Below, piece after piece: positions 34,377 to 47,429 of a stretch of 64,000 nt of DNA. This DNA is from Hofstenia miamia (taxonomy: Eukaryota > Xenacoelomorpha > Acoela), in contig SCFE01000005.1 of NCBI GenBank assembly GCA_004352715.1, positions 283,238 through 347,237 of the forward strand. The letters are read 5' to 3'. Numbering within the stretch: position 1 is the stretch's first letter; each line of letters begins with the position of its first letter. Position numbers and translations under genes: made by a program. A model generated the notes under the pieces. The model was not told the DNA's origin, ran no database searches, and saw only the letters and a program-made list of their open reading frames with translations.

Positions 34377-34541
34377 CAGGGGTGTAGGCAGGCTTTTCTG
34401 AAAGGGGTACACCGCAGTCGTGAAACATAAAATATGAAGAACATAGGCACTAATAAATGCATTTTCCCACGTTCTACCAATGAAAACCAATTTTTAACAC
34501 GTAGCGGGGGATAACCCCCTGTCTCCTTGCGTAAGCCATTG
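34377..34541. mobile_element. hAT-type MITE, 165 bp, exact target duplication
   Basis: GAAGCAGT occurs immediately left (34369-34376) and right (34542-34549) of the element, an exact 8-bp duplication. The left end CAGGGGTGTAGGCAGG and the right end in reverse CAATGGCTTACGCAAG share CA…GG…TA.GCA.G; the repeats are diverged. GGGG/CCCC tracts lie inside both ends. Non-coding. Confidence 0.75.
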
Positions 34542-34549
34542 GAAGCAGT

Positions 34550-35266
34550 CGTAGATTAAATTTACCGTTTTGATTCAGAAAATTGCTTCTCATAGGATCA
34601 GATCTTCACTAAATCTTGGAAATTCTTGAGAACATTTTGTAAGCCATATATTGTAAGCAACTCAAGTCATTTAGCGAAAGTTTAAAATTTTCATGTTCAT
34701 AGGGCAAAATTCTGCTGATAAGCTTCAATAGTAGAAAAGAAGTTTAATGTAAAAATTACGCTTGAAAATAGTCAATTAATACTTAGTTCTTCTAAACTGT
34801 TAAGACAAGACTTCTCTAAACCACTGGATCTCAATGCAATATTTATTGAATTCAGTTAGACATATAGAAGTAAAAAACTTTGAAAAATACTGAATCACAC
34901 AATTGGTTTAATTTTATGGAGGTTTCTTGAGTTCAATTCCTTTACAGTAACTGCCAATTATTGAGAAAGTATAATGCTTGACAGGTGTTTCTCGGAAAAT
35001 CTTGACACCTGCTGTCTGACAGTTTACTACTGTTGTAGTAAACCACCGTTTTAATGTCTGAGTATTGTAATCTTTCAAGAAATGAACTTTATAATCTAAT
35101 TAAGTTAATCCTTTGCATCTGCTAGCTTTCAAATTACTATTTGAAATGACTTACATATTGTAAATATTTCAAATAATATAATATATTAGCATTATTGAGA
35201 AGTCTGTGCAGTTTACACAAGGCGGATGATCCGGTAAAAAATGAATGATGCGGCTAACCGCATTAA
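34550..35266. other. AT-rich intergenic, nothing recognised
   Basis: No gene. GCGGCTAACCGC at 35250-35261 is a small hairpin just before the next element. Confidence 0.5.
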
Positions 35267-35490
35267 GGGCGTCTACACGTGCTCCGGTTTAGTAGCCGCA
35301 TTATCTCGATTTAATTGCTCCTCCGGAGCAGGACTCACTCCTCCGCATCAAGATATATTAGTGATAGATGAAGAAATTGTCTATAATTTTGTTTGCCCTT
35401 TTCAATTGTGATTGGTTTTCTACCTTGTATGTAACCAATTAGAATTCACCAAATAAATATATTTTACAAAAGCGGAGCATGTGTAAGCCC
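35267..35490. mobile_element. Inverted-repeat element (possible MITE)
   Basis: The left GGGCGTCTACACGTGCTCCG pairs with GGGCTTACACATGCTCCG read back from 35490, differing by a two-base gap and a few substitutions. Both ends continue into TTT. ATTA lies close to each end (35262-35265, 35493-35496), but the exact boundary and target duplication are unclear, so the superfamily is unassigned. The interior contains a CTCCGGAG palindrome and no coding sequence. Confidence 0.5.
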
Positions 35491-35564
35491 GGATTAGTAA
35501 AATCTATAAAAACAATTTTGATTACGTGCCGTATTGGCTACTAGGCCGAATTTAGCTGCACCGC

Positions 35565-35660
35565 ATATATATATATATATATATACAGTTTAACATCACT
35601 ATAACGTACAAAATATATATATATATATATATATATAGTATAACATCTTTATAAAGTACA
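35565..35660. repeat. Tandem unit built on (TA)n
   Basis: (TA)n at 35565-35585 is followed by CAGTTTAACATCACTATAACG, then (TA)n at 35613-35637 followed by the related GTATAACATCTTTATAAAG. This is one unit of roughly 50 bases duplicated together with its TA tract. Confidence 0.6.
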
Positions 35661-37698
35661 TACAAAGAAATATAATAAAATTGCACAGCATTAATAGTAT
35701 GCATTTATCGTATATGAGTAAAACATCCAGTCATACAGTCAAAAAAGTGGATTACTTTTAGAAAATAAGCTACATTAGTTTGTACAATTCTAGAAACCAA
35801 TTTATTTGATGTTTACTAAAATATTTAAAAACAAAAACTCTATTGAAAAGTCTTTCATCAAATTTCTAACTTCTGCAAATTATATTAGACAACCAACTTC
35901 TATGAATTTTGAAAAAAAATCATTCATGATTATTTTTAGACCTTCAAATGATAGAAAAAGTGGGCACACAAACATCAAGCTTATTAATGTTGTCCATTTC
36001 AGTAGATTTTCATTGTAAAATTTCATTAGTTTCCATATTTGTATACTGTTTGTCGTCATATTTAGTTACGAAATCGTCATTTAAAATAAAATTTGACAAC
36101 CAAAAACAAATTCTTGATTGACATTTAGTGTTAATGCATTATTTGAGGAATTATCAACTTGTTGAACAATAGTTATACTCTTCAAATCAAATGATATTTT
36201 TGTCCAAAATGTAAATCAAGGAATGCATGTTATTATAAAAATCGTTATCAAAAGATCCAAAGAATGCAAATATTGTTCTAAATCTAAGCATTTTGCTCAG
36301 TTTTGGCAACAAGTACAAGCAACTATATTATGCTAAATTTTTTACAATAGGCATGACGCATTCTATTCAAAGAGACTTCGCAGTCCTTGACCCTAGCAAA
36401 ATAGGTATTTACTTCTAAAGCTTTCAGCTACAAGAAGCCTAAGGATTCTACAAATACCTAATATTAAGTTGCTTTCTAGAAGAAAAAATATCCCGCGAAA
36501 TTCAGCTTGTTTTCACTGTTTTAACTAATATGCATTTAAATTTTACGAAACATTTATATCAGAAATAGTCACTTCAGCTTTGGCAATAACTATCAATCTT
36601 ATAGAGCTTAAACAATATAATTATTGAAGAATCAAATAACATTTAAATTTTGAGATAAGCATATGATTAAAAAATTTCATGATTTTATCTTGGAAAATTC
36701 TTTTTAGTTGGTGCATTTCAATATTCTCTTTATGAAAACTGGTATCCTAAATTTGAATACTTAAAACCTTTTGGTTGCCAATTCAATTTTTAACTAAAAA
36801 GAGAATCTAAAAAATTTTTATGGCAAACCCAGTTAAGCTATCATTACAATTAATGATTCAACTTAGAAACATATAGATAAAATTAGGTATATAAGACCAA
36901 CTTTTTATAGACAGTAAAGAATTACATTAATATATGCAATTTTTTAAGTTTTGTGAAGAACTTTTCAGGATTTTTATTTAAATACATATACATAGGGCTG
37001 TCACTTTGATAAAATATTATGATGTCATGTGATGTCATATTGTTGAAAATTTTTTTGTCATGTTTTATTTAAGAACTAAAAAGTAATCTTAGTTTCCAAA
37101 ATATCATACAAATTTAAATTCTTGTTAGTCTCTGAATTACTTTTAGAACACTATTAAATGTCTGAAAATTTTTATATCTTTTTACACAATGCATCTAATT
37201 TAAATTTTTAAATTTTTAAATTTCATAATTGAAAACAGTGGTTTCCTAAAAATCAAATAAGATTACTGTTAAGCGTGGAGTTAATTGTGCAAATAGATGT
37301 AAAATAGAGAATATTAGGTTTAAAATTCCAAGAAAATTTTTATTTTATCAAGTGGAATTTTCAGTTTTGCTTTAAAATTCCGTTGTGGTTCAGTAATAAT
37401 AGAATCTGTGTTTTTGGATCTTGATGCATAAAAGTAACATTACTTTTTCTTCTAAATACCAAGCCTTTTTTTTCTGCAAGCAGTTTATCAAGCCGAAATG
37501 TTTTCAATTTATCTTAAATCGTTTAATTAATCAAGATATGTAAAATGTGAATTACTAACTAAAATGAAAAATAATGATTGTAAAATAAATATTATATAAA
37601 CTAAGACCCCTTCATTAAATTTTAGGTTACTATTTTTCAATTTAAGAATGTATTAAGATTTATATGAATGTCATTTTGATATCAACACATTAATAGCT

Positions 37699-37734
<36 letters not shown>

Positions 37735-38477
37735 CAAAGAAAAACTTGAATTAATTTACATTAACTATAAATGTATGCGACTGTCTTTCGTATTATTTAT
37801 AATCAAGGAAGTGTCATTGACGAAGACCAGATTCTCTTCCAGGAAATATTTAAAACATTCACATTGACAAACATCTCGTGTAGTAAAGTTAAATGGATCC
37901 AAAATTTAAAGTACGTCGCCATTCGTAAATTGCGCTAATCTGTTACTTTACTTCAAACTATAGTAAAAAAAGTTAAAAAATGAATAATATATCAATCCAC
38001 TGCCATTAGCTTTGAAAGGTATATCATTTAATAAATTTTATCCCGATTATTACTAAGAATGTTCCTTCATCTCAACATGCCCTTACACATAAAACGAATG
38101 TTGGACACATTCGCTTTATGCACTGATTTTCAAAAGCAATTGAAGAATTTAAATTATTGACTTGGTACAATATAACTTTCCTAGAGATCTTGTGAAATTT
38201 TTTTCTTTCATATGAACGAAAACAATTGCAATAAGTGCTGCATTTTTACAAGTGATGTGTTTGAGGGCTTAGTTGTTGCCCTGTTTTATATTTTCTCATC
38301 AAATTCAATGATCAGAATATATGTAACATCTAGGATGTGTTTGCAAAGTTTATCAGGGAATAATTACTTCCCCAATAAGCCCTTTCTACAAAATAGAAAA
38401 ACACTTGCAAGAAACCTAAGTTATTATTTCAAAATTCATTATGATTAGAGAGGACAACAATGTCTACTTCTACCTGT
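35661..38477. other. AT-rich intergenic, nothing recognised
   Basis: Contains (TA)n at 37705-37732. No gene-like frame was recognised. Confidence 0.5.
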
Positions 38478-38781
38478 GCTGTTAACAGCAGATACTGTTA
38501 ATTGTAACAGCATCATGTCGCTGGTTAAGATGAAATAAGACGTAAGTCCCAATTCCAAAATATGGAGAAAAATCATTTTCAAAAATATTTCACAATGAAA
38601 TATTTCACAAATTTTCTGATTTTTGGTTGGCTGATTTTAAACAGTCCAATATATTTGAAATATGACATTGCAAGATTGAAGTATATATAAACAAAAGTCT
38701 AAATTGCCAATAAAACACATTTTGAAAATTTGGCACTTACGTCTATATGCATCTTAACCAGCGATATGTGCTGTTAACAGC
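38478..38781. mobile_element. Inverted-repeat element with GCTGTTAACAGC ends
   Basis: Both outer edges carry the palindrome GCTGTTAACAGC (38478-38489 and 38770-38781). Inside, TCGCTGGTTAAGATG (38518 onward) followed by AGACGTAAGT and CCAA matches, in reverse, the right arm 38730-38764, giving arms of about 35 bases with few mismatches and weaker pairing further in. The left arm has a second palindrome-like block (CTGTTAATTGTAACAG). It is non-coding and could fold as a long hairpin. The superfamily is undetermined. Confidence 0.6.
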
Positions 38782-39059
38782 TAATCAAATTGGTTTCAAC
38801 TACAAGAGCTTTATGCTACATTTTGCTATTTTAGGCATATTATAATTGTTCTGTGAGTTTATTTAAGTTTGCGCATTATAGTTAAAGAGGTAGTTTTAAT
38901 TTTGCAACCAGTAACAACAGCAAAAAGTAAAAAAAGGGTGGGACATTTTCATTAGACTTAACCTCATTTGTTTTAATAGTTTATTGTAATTTTATGTTTT
39001 TTTATTTTTAGAATAGCATAATCTTAGCTATTTACTATTTACTAAATGTGTGCATAAGT

Positions 39060-39418
39060 TAGGCTCTCGCGAATCAACACATTTATCTGAACTTTGAGTG
39101 TATTTTTTTTTCAAATCCCAATTTGAATCTTACTGTATTAATTCTATTAATAACAAATGAAATACAAAATTGAAAATTCATTGAATTTTCTTAACCCAAA
39201 TTAAGAATTCGAATTTTAATTGGCGCAAGTCAAAAGCAGAAACTTGTTCACGAACACATCTGAAAATACATTGGACACATTTGAATAATACGTAAACAAA
39301 GAAATACATCTAAATAACATTCGTAAAAATTCGAATATAAAATATTTTTTGAATTCGAATCTACCTTTGAATCCGAATCCGAAATCTGAATCGAAGTGAT
39401 AAGATTCGTAGGACCCTA
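39060..39418. mobile_element. hAT-type MITE with GAATCCGAATCC interior
   Basis: The left end TAGGCTCTCGCGAATC and the right end in reverse TAGGGTCCTACGAATC match at 11 of 16 positions. Flanking octamers GCATAAGT (39052-39059) and GTATAAAT (39419-39426) match at 6 of 8, both differences being transitions, as expected of an aged 8-bp duplication. Repeats of ATTCGAAT / GAATCCGAATCC fill the right half. Length 359 bp, no coding frame. Confidence 0.65.
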
Positions 39419-39426
39419 GTATAAAT

Positions 39427-42400
39427 TTGGTGGGACCTAGACATTATTATCCCCAGGCCTGCGAGTCGCTCTCAAAGTCCTGAGTAACAAAATAGTAGCA
39501 CTATAGTGCACAAACTCCACATTTCGGAATCTAGCAAATCAAGTTGAAGTATTTATTGTGTTGTATAATATAAACTTCTGAAAAAGGATTTTTGAAAATA
39601 AGAATGTGCTCCGACCGAGCCAGATAAATTTTTGAGAAACTAGGCCAAATAATGCTTGCATTTTCCACCCTTGTGGTAGCTCCATATTATGTCTCCAGCG
39701 CATACGATTTAATAGCGTATTATTTATATTGTCTTATACTATGGAAAATTACCAGAAGGTAGGCAATAAGACACCATTTTTCAAAGTTTTCCTGCCAAAT
39801 ATTGTGTAAATACTAAGTCTCATGGCATAACATTAATATCTCAGCAATTTAAAACGCACTGTTTACCTATATTTAACGATATAGTAGACAAATGAAGCCT
39901 ATTCAGAAATCCTAAATCAATATGAGAAACAATCAAGAAAATAAACTCCGAAACGATTTTAGCTTAAGGAAATTATAAATACACTTAAACAATTTTTACT
40001 TTCACATCATATTCTAGGATCGTCAAAATGGTAAGCCAGTATTATAAGTGTGTACATTTATTTCTTGTTGAATTTTTCATGCTGAAGCATTCATTTATAG
40101 TGTGAATTGCTATTATATTCACATATGAACCTCATATACTCTATAGTACACAAGGAAATGCATTTCTTCGAGGAGCATTTTTTCTTAAGAAATACTTTAA
40201 AAATAGCACTTCTGTTAAATCAAACAAATTGCATCATGATATGAACTTCAATCGAAATACTCATGAAGCAGTTCTGCATTAAATGCAACACCAGTTGACT
40301 GCTTTCGCATTATGGTATCCAATATGTACATTTAAAATACCTGCTTTGAATTCGTCTTGGGAGACAGTTATATTTATTGTAAATTATAGTATCTTGTTCA
40401 GAAAGTCTAATATTCTATTACAAAATTATAACTAACTTCTTATATGTAAGATGTTAGGGCTAGATTTACGTTAAATGCATTACGTTATTTCAATAAAATG
40501 CACTAAAACATTGCGTTTTTACATAAAGTTTCTAATTCAATTTTAAAAATGAAAACTCTTCCTAGCTCTTGACAATGAACTATTGTCGAAACTTTTAAGA
40601 AAGCAATTATAATTTCGTCATTGATGTATTGCACATATATTTAAAGGTTTTTTGAGTAAATTCAATAATGCACATGTTACAAAGGGTTGAGTTCCCACAG
40701 AGGCGAAGATAGGATCTAAACAATGGGTGGGATGTATTCCATAAATGCACAGTTAATTGATAGTTAGCAAAAATTTGAGACGAAACAGTCATGAAAGTAT
40801 AATGCCATGAAACGAAGGAAAGCATTGACGTGCCTGTTTCTTTCTGAAATGCACAAAGCAAGACCTTTCAGAACATAATTTTCATGATGAATTTTTACTA
40901 AATTTTACATCTCAGCCACTCTTCTACTTGTGATGGTATATGGAGAACTAGCAAACAAAACATGCATTGAGATTTGAGACTCCTTGAAAATACCATGTTT
41001 CCTAATGAAGAATTTGTTAAAAGAATTATTTGTGTGGGCTAAAGGAGAAATTTGGTCTGTAGACTCACAACTGAATTCTTACAAAACATATTTCATCAGC
41101 TATTTAAAGGAATATGTTATATAAGGAATAATAATGTACTCAGTAATGTGTTTTCCTTTGCCTTCTTTTAATTGTCTTGGGTGATTTCAACATTTTGTAT
41201 CGAATATATATTCAAAGTGATATCAAATAAAAATTGCTTGAAATACAAATAATCCATTCGTCTTCAATTTTTTATACTTACCGAACACAATGTATTTAAG
41301 AGACTCGTTTCAATTTTGAAAATGATAAGCTTTAATGCTCAGAAAGCAATCATGCAAAAAATTGATAATTTGCTGATTTCCATAAAATTTATATTTTAAT
41401 AATGTTGTATTAATAACTAATTCTTAATAATAAGTATCTGGCACTAATCAATGTTATTTAATGATTTACATAACACGCTTTGATCACGAAATCTAGTCAT
41501 ATTACTTCAGAGCTATATGGCAGTCAAATAAACATAACCAGCCAATTTTCAGAAATTTATGTGATAAGCAATGTCTTATCGATTATTTTAAAGCTTTAAA
41601 GAAGTGGAGACATACATATTTGAATAAATAATTAAATATATATATATATATATATATATACATACATATATAATATATATAAAATATATAGTATATATAC
41701 ATAAAATATATAAAATATAAATATAAATGTATATAAAATATATATTAGCGTTGTGTGGGCAACCTGTTTTTGCTACCCCATTCTCCCGTATCCTAGAATG
41801 AAATTTTCCTTCCTTCTACTAAGAAACTTTATATATATATATATAATTCAATTATATCAATATTAAGTTACCAAAACAAAGCTAACAGGCTATTTTCAAT
41901 TTATTGAAAATTATTGTTATTATTGTTGTCTAGCTTTCTATCATGTAGATGTACAAATAAAAATGAAAATTGAAGCATGGAAAAGTACTAAATCCTTAAA
42001 TTTCGTAAATCAAACAACACATTATCCGCTTAACATCCTGCTCCATTTAGATTTTAAAATTGAATGCTAGAATACTTTTGCTCCTACGACATGAAATTTA
42101 ATACTGATGTAAAATAGTTAATGGACGCCTTTGATGTATTGTGCTTTGATTCAAAAAATTTTGGAGATGAATCTAAGTTATCATAATATATTTTGACACT
42201 TAGGGGGCTACAGCATTTAACAGCTGTTGTCTTCCAAGTGTAATATAACTAGATTGTACACTGTCTCCATGTAGCTATTAATAGCTTTTATGTATAACAG
42301 TTCATTTTAGAGGACGAATTATTTAAATAATTGATAAGCTGGACTATTTAAAATGAATCAATATGTTTTTTCTCTAAGCATCTTAGCGTAAAAACATGTG

Positions 42401-43120
42401 TGCAGTCAGTTTTGTCCGGATTTTCAAAAAATTTTCTTAAAACCTATTAATAATTTTAAAAATCCTTGGATAGGGATGTATCTATGAGTCTATGAGCAAA
42501 TTTATTCTCATTTTAGGGGGAAAATGTGCGCTAAAAATAATTTGTGCGTGAAGTTTGAGACAATCTTTGCAATGAAACATCCAATTTTTAAAAACTTTCA
42601 AATTCCTCCCGAACAAGATGTTCAGACGATACAGTGGTTTTTGGTAAAACCACACGTCAGAAGTTTGTAAGCTATAAGCGTTTGAAATGCTTTGGAAGAA
42701 ATATGAAGAAATGTAAAAAGTTGGGATAATTTGGCTTATGCTATAAATTGGCAGTTTCAGTATCATCAAATGATTTGAACTACTGCTAAGGATATTTATA
42801 AAAGCCTTAAAATGGGGTGTTATTTACAACAATTCTTGCCCTGATGCTGTCCTGTCCTGATTAAAGGAAATTCAACAACTTAACCTATGTAGTTGTTCTA
42901 TAAAAAATATAATGAAATCTAGCGCTACATATCGACTTTGTTTGTGTAAAAGGTGCTATGTGGCAAAATAATGGGAAATTAGTTAAGAACAATGAAAAGT
43001 TGACAATGCATATTTTGCAATTGGTGCTATGTAGCATCCTTAACATTATATATATGAAATCTTTCCATTTTCATGATCAGGAGTCTATCAAATAATTCGA
43101 TTTTCAAGAAAACGAAAATG
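39427..43120. other. AT-rich intergenic, nothing recognised
   Basis: (TA)n at 41637-41660 continues into a degenerate TA/AAATATA tract to about 41745. No gene-like frame was recognised. Confidence 0.5.
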
Positions 43121-43170
43121 CCACGTAACACTTTTTACCGAGACGACGATATGACGATATGCAGTTTGTT

Positions 43171-43886
43171 ATAAAGTAACACAAGTTTTAAATTGTCTCG
43201 CATTGTAATTTTCTACTATTTTCAACGATAAAATACACCAAAAGACACGGAATGCCATGAGGTTTTTGTAATTTTTGTCGTAAACTGATGCTTTTACAGA
43301 ATATCGTTTTCGTTTTATTGTGGTAAACTTGCGTTTATTTACATTAAATTTACCAATTATGTTTTCTTACTACTTAATTCTAACGCTACTAAATTACTAA
43401 GGACTCCTTCTTTGGTTTCTTGAGAGCCTATGCGATTAGAAGAATACTATATTAATAAAAATTTACACTAAGAATGTGCTCACTGTTAACAAGCAAAACT
43501 GCCATACAATGGTGTAAAATGGACTGGACCCATTTTCGTAGCAATTCTTGTGGTAAGTCATTGACTATACCAATAAGGATTTGCTTCAATTGTTGGATAG
43601 TCCATGGATCCCTTCAATAAACACGTAATTTCAAATATCCACAGCGGAAATTTTCGCAGGGTTTTAAGTCTGGCAACCTTGCTTGAGGCCACTGTACCTT
43701 ATGAATTTAAACAACAAAACGCAAGTTAGTTTGAATAACAACAAAAACGATAGTAGTGAAAAGCAATCATTGTGAAATACAAATTACAAAGCCCATGGTA
43801 TTCTATATCATTGGTCTATATTACATCTTTGAAAATATTAGAAAACTAAAAAAATGCGAGACAATTTAAAATTTGCATGACTTTAT
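43171..43886 (-). mobile_element. Internally deleted mariner-like element
   Basis: The left arm 43171-43233 and right arm 43820-43886 are inverted copies sharing TTTTAAATTGTCTCGCATT and, further in, TTTTCTA.TATTTTCAA. The outer right end AGGGTGTTCTTTATAG (read inward from 43919) is mariner-like, so the true element may extend to about 43919. Only about 590 bp lies between the arms, too little for a complete transposase. Confidence 0.75.
43465..43700 (-). pseudogene. Mariner transposase C-terminal remnant
   Basis: One minus-strand frame gives VQWPQARLPDLKPCENF, then GYLKLRVY, a stop, and DPWTIQQLKQ…IVNDLPQELL, ending VNSEHI. This matches the pattern WPPRSPDLxPxDFFLWGYLK…TIxxLKxxI…IPxxML…GGHI of IS630/Tc1/mariner transposases. 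The final catalytic Asp of the SPDLxPxDF segment is Glu in this copy. The N-terminal DNA-binding region and the first two catalytic Asp are absent, consistent with internal deletion of the element. Confidence 0.8.
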
Positions 43887-43920
43887 AATATAATAACCAA
43901 CCTCTATAAAGAACACCCTA

Positions 43921-46327
43921 ATGAATAATTATACTGAAATGTAATGCGTAAACAAAAATCAATGTAAACAAATTTTGAAAAATAATTTGTTTTTTAACAG
44001 ACCAATTGATTATCAATATGTATAATTATTATAGAGAAGCCTAAGATTAGATTTTAATTTGAACGATAATTTGAAACTAAAATATTAAGTTTAAATTAAT
44101 TAGCTAATGTAAACTGTTGGAGTTATTAACCATGCAGTAGTATAGGGACATGATTAGGCCTGTTTCAAAAAATGTTTTAATTCTTGCTGTCCTGAACGGT
44201 CCTGTCTTGTTTTAGCCCTGTCCTGATATCATTCCCAGTCTCAATACTAATTAGCTTTCTTAGAAAAATACTAAAATACCTCTCATTCAAATTTAGGGGC
44301 AATCTAAATAATGATATAAATCCTTGTTGATAACTTTAAACTACTCGCGACTTCTGGCTTTGCAGAGGGCACGCCTCAATTGGTTTTGGACATTTTTGTA
44401 GATATCAACAAATTTTAATATTTGTTGCGTCCATGGGGTCAAAACGTTACTTGAACTTTAGGTATGGAGAGAATTAAAATATTTTTCAAAAAATCGAAAT
44501 TTTTAAAGGAAAATAGTTAATCTTTTCAACAACTTCAGCCACAGCAATACTCATTGATATAAATTTTATTATTTATTGTCAAGTGGGTTAAGGTTAAAAC
44601 AGAATTGTTGGAACTGTCAATTGGCTATCGGATACCTTCAGCCTTATGCAAAAATTTCTATAGCAATAATTGCATGTAATAAAATGAGTTAAGTGCTTTT
44701 GTTCAGAAGTAAATTCCGAAACAAACAGAAAAATTCACTTTGATGGCGTGTATTAAAAAATATTTTTGGAATATTTCAAAACAATAGTTGGCATGCAATT
44801 GACAAATTTTGCATAAATAGGATATGTACTTCATATTTGTTTTGAAATTAATGGTTTCATGAACTTTTAGAATTTTCTCACGTGAAGTTCTTAGAGTAAC
44901 ACATTGACATATATTCGCTGTTGTAGCAAAATAAAACTGTCTTAAAAATAAATCTGTTGACCTAAAAAGTGACCTAGAATTTTTAGAAAACAAATTGGCT
45001 TAACAATAAATATTGAATGTAATGGAAAATATAAACAGGATAGGAAAACTCAATTTAATTGGAATGCTACTTTTCATAGAGAAATTCAATATGCTCTTAA
45101 TTTTTAGTGAAGAATTCATTGCATCAGATAAAAACTTTTTTCCTGCAAATCATCCGAGAAGTGTGAGATCGGTCGTTGCTATTTTTTTCAGTTTGGAACC
45201 ATTCAGTTAATTAATAAATGTATATCTTACATATAAATTCACACTTCAACATTTAAAATTCAAATTTAAATTGGACAGCAATACTTTTACAATATTTATA
45301 TGCCGCACAAGAAATGATTCGATCAATTCAGAAGTGAATTTTGTAACTTCATGTTAAGAATAAACAAATGTTTGTCTTGGTTGATAAATTTGTAAATTTG
45401 ATATGATATCTGAAGGCATTAAGAATCCTATATATTGACTTTACTATTTTAATGAAATAATAAACTCATCAAGCAAACCATTGCCTTAATGATAATTGCT
45501 GAATTGTAATTAGAAAAGCATGTACACATACAAAATTCAAATTTTTATAAAATGTGGTAGCTATGACCATTATCAATGTGAAAAGTTGTTTTTGATGGGA
45601 TGATATTTGAAGCAAACAATCATGTAACCTTATAAAAATTTCATCTAGGGGCGACTACAGAAAATCTTTCACACATGAAGCCAAATATAACATGAACTGT
45701 ATTTTCAACTTTTTAAAATTTTTGTATAATACCAATATTCATTTTTTAGGTTTTGAACTATAATAGCAAAATTTTAAAAAGTGGAATTTTTTTAATACAA
45801 TTATAAATAGCTAATCATTCATCAACATTAGTGATAATATAATAGTTATTATAATTGATGGCATGACAAATGGATGTTGTAGTAAAAATTAATTCAAAGT
45901 CCAATGATTAATATCTCCTAAGAGATTTTGAGTTAAGGATTCCCGATTATACAATAAAATCTTTAATATACATGGACTTCTAAGCCTCTTGTACTCATTG
46001 AACTTAACCCCAGGGGAACTTTATTTTATTTAGAATTATAATGCTTTGGAACTGAACATGAGTGCAAATTTATCAGCTATGTACACAAGAAATGATACAA
46101 AAGAATTATTTAAAATAAATTGGACTAGAGTTCCTATTTTAAATTTGTAGTAAGTACATATCTTAAATTAATATAATTTTAATAGTAATACCAATAGAGG
46201 TCATAAAATATATTTATCCAAAAGCAAAGTATCTACAGCGAGGTAAAAAAATTCAAAACACCCTGAAAACTCACAAATAATGAATAATCTATTAAATGAT
46301 GCCTAGCTATGTATTGTGCTGAGATCC

Positions 46328-46370
<43 letters not shown>

Positions 46371-46985
46371 TGATTAGCTAAGTTCTTTTGACTTAGTATA
46401 TGTCATATTTCGATAAGTAGATTTTTGACATCATTTAGAAATGTGGTTGATTGTTAGACGTTTTCCACATGCACAAATAAATCATTAAGCTTGTAATCTT
46501 AAAAAACTACTCGAATTTCTCTTAATTTCAAACTAAAATTATATTTACTAATTTCAAACATTGCAGCTTTGGACCAGTTACGTATTCTCAATACTTTCTT
46601 GTTGATCAATAAATAGTTATGCAATTAAAGAGAATGTATGGATATTAAATTTGCTATATACGAAAAAATATACAAATTGTTAATCTTAGAAGATATGTTT
46701 GATTTGATTAAGATAGTCACACTAAGCTAGCAACGACTTTGTTGAAATCCATGATAATATATATATATATATATATATATTGAAAAGGTGGTCTATTTTA
46801 GAATAAAATATACTTTGCAATGGAAAAGTAATTTTTTATAATAAAAATGAGGTTATTTTTAAAAAGCTGCAGGTGTTGTGCTGTTTAGATTATTTTTGCT
46901 CCGTGGGTGAACGCACTTGTTGAGTACAGCTATTTAAAAAAGTGCTGTTGTAGATTGGATTGTGAGCCAAAATTCACATCCACTT
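43921..46985. other. AT-rich intergenic with (TA)n
   Basis: (TA)n at 46331-46369 and 46757-46780. TGTCCTG words cluster at 44190-44240 and also occur near 42845-42860 and, reversed, near 51135; they may be remnants of one element family. No gene seen. Confidence 0.4.
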
Positions 46986-47010
46986 TTGAATAATAATAAT
47001 GATGATGATT

Positions 47011-47376
47011 ATAAGAGTCAAACCAAATTTGTTGCTGCCAACTAGTACATATGTTACAAACTACAAATTCATGTATTTACAAAATAATAATAATAAAATA
47101 TATATATTATATTAATTTGTGTGTGTGTGGCTTTCTTGTGCTATACAAAATTTTCGAATGAGTTTATTACGTTTTTGTCGTTAAGAATGCATTGTCTATT
47201 AAGTCTAGCAATAGTTTATTTTGCAGTTTGTAATATGCAATATAAGTTATATTCAAGGAACATATTAACAAATATAAACATATTTACAAAACTACAAACT
47301 ACACTAATAATAAGAGTCAAAGCAAATTTATTGCTGTAAATACATGACAGTAAAAAAGCTACAAACTACAAATAAA

Positions 47377-47414
<38 letters not shown>
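47011..47414 (+). repeat. Repeated LINE/SINE-like tails ending in (AAT)n
   Basis: Two related units, ATAAGAGTCAAACCAAATTT at 47011 and ATAAGAGTCAAAGCAAATTT at 47310, each continue with TTGCTG, ACAAACTACAAA and an (AAT)n tract (to 47096 and 47414). A partial ACAAACTACACTAATAATAA precedes the second. A shared 3' sequence followed by (AAT)n is typical of non-LTR element tails. Confidence 0.6.
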
Positions 47415-47416
<2 letters not shown>

Positions 47417-47429
47417 TCAATGGGACCAC

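Noticed and set aside
47372-47414. (AAT)n array as a regularly spaced repeat such as CRISPR
   Set aside because: It is a simple trinucleotide microsatellite with no spacers, in animal-like DNA.
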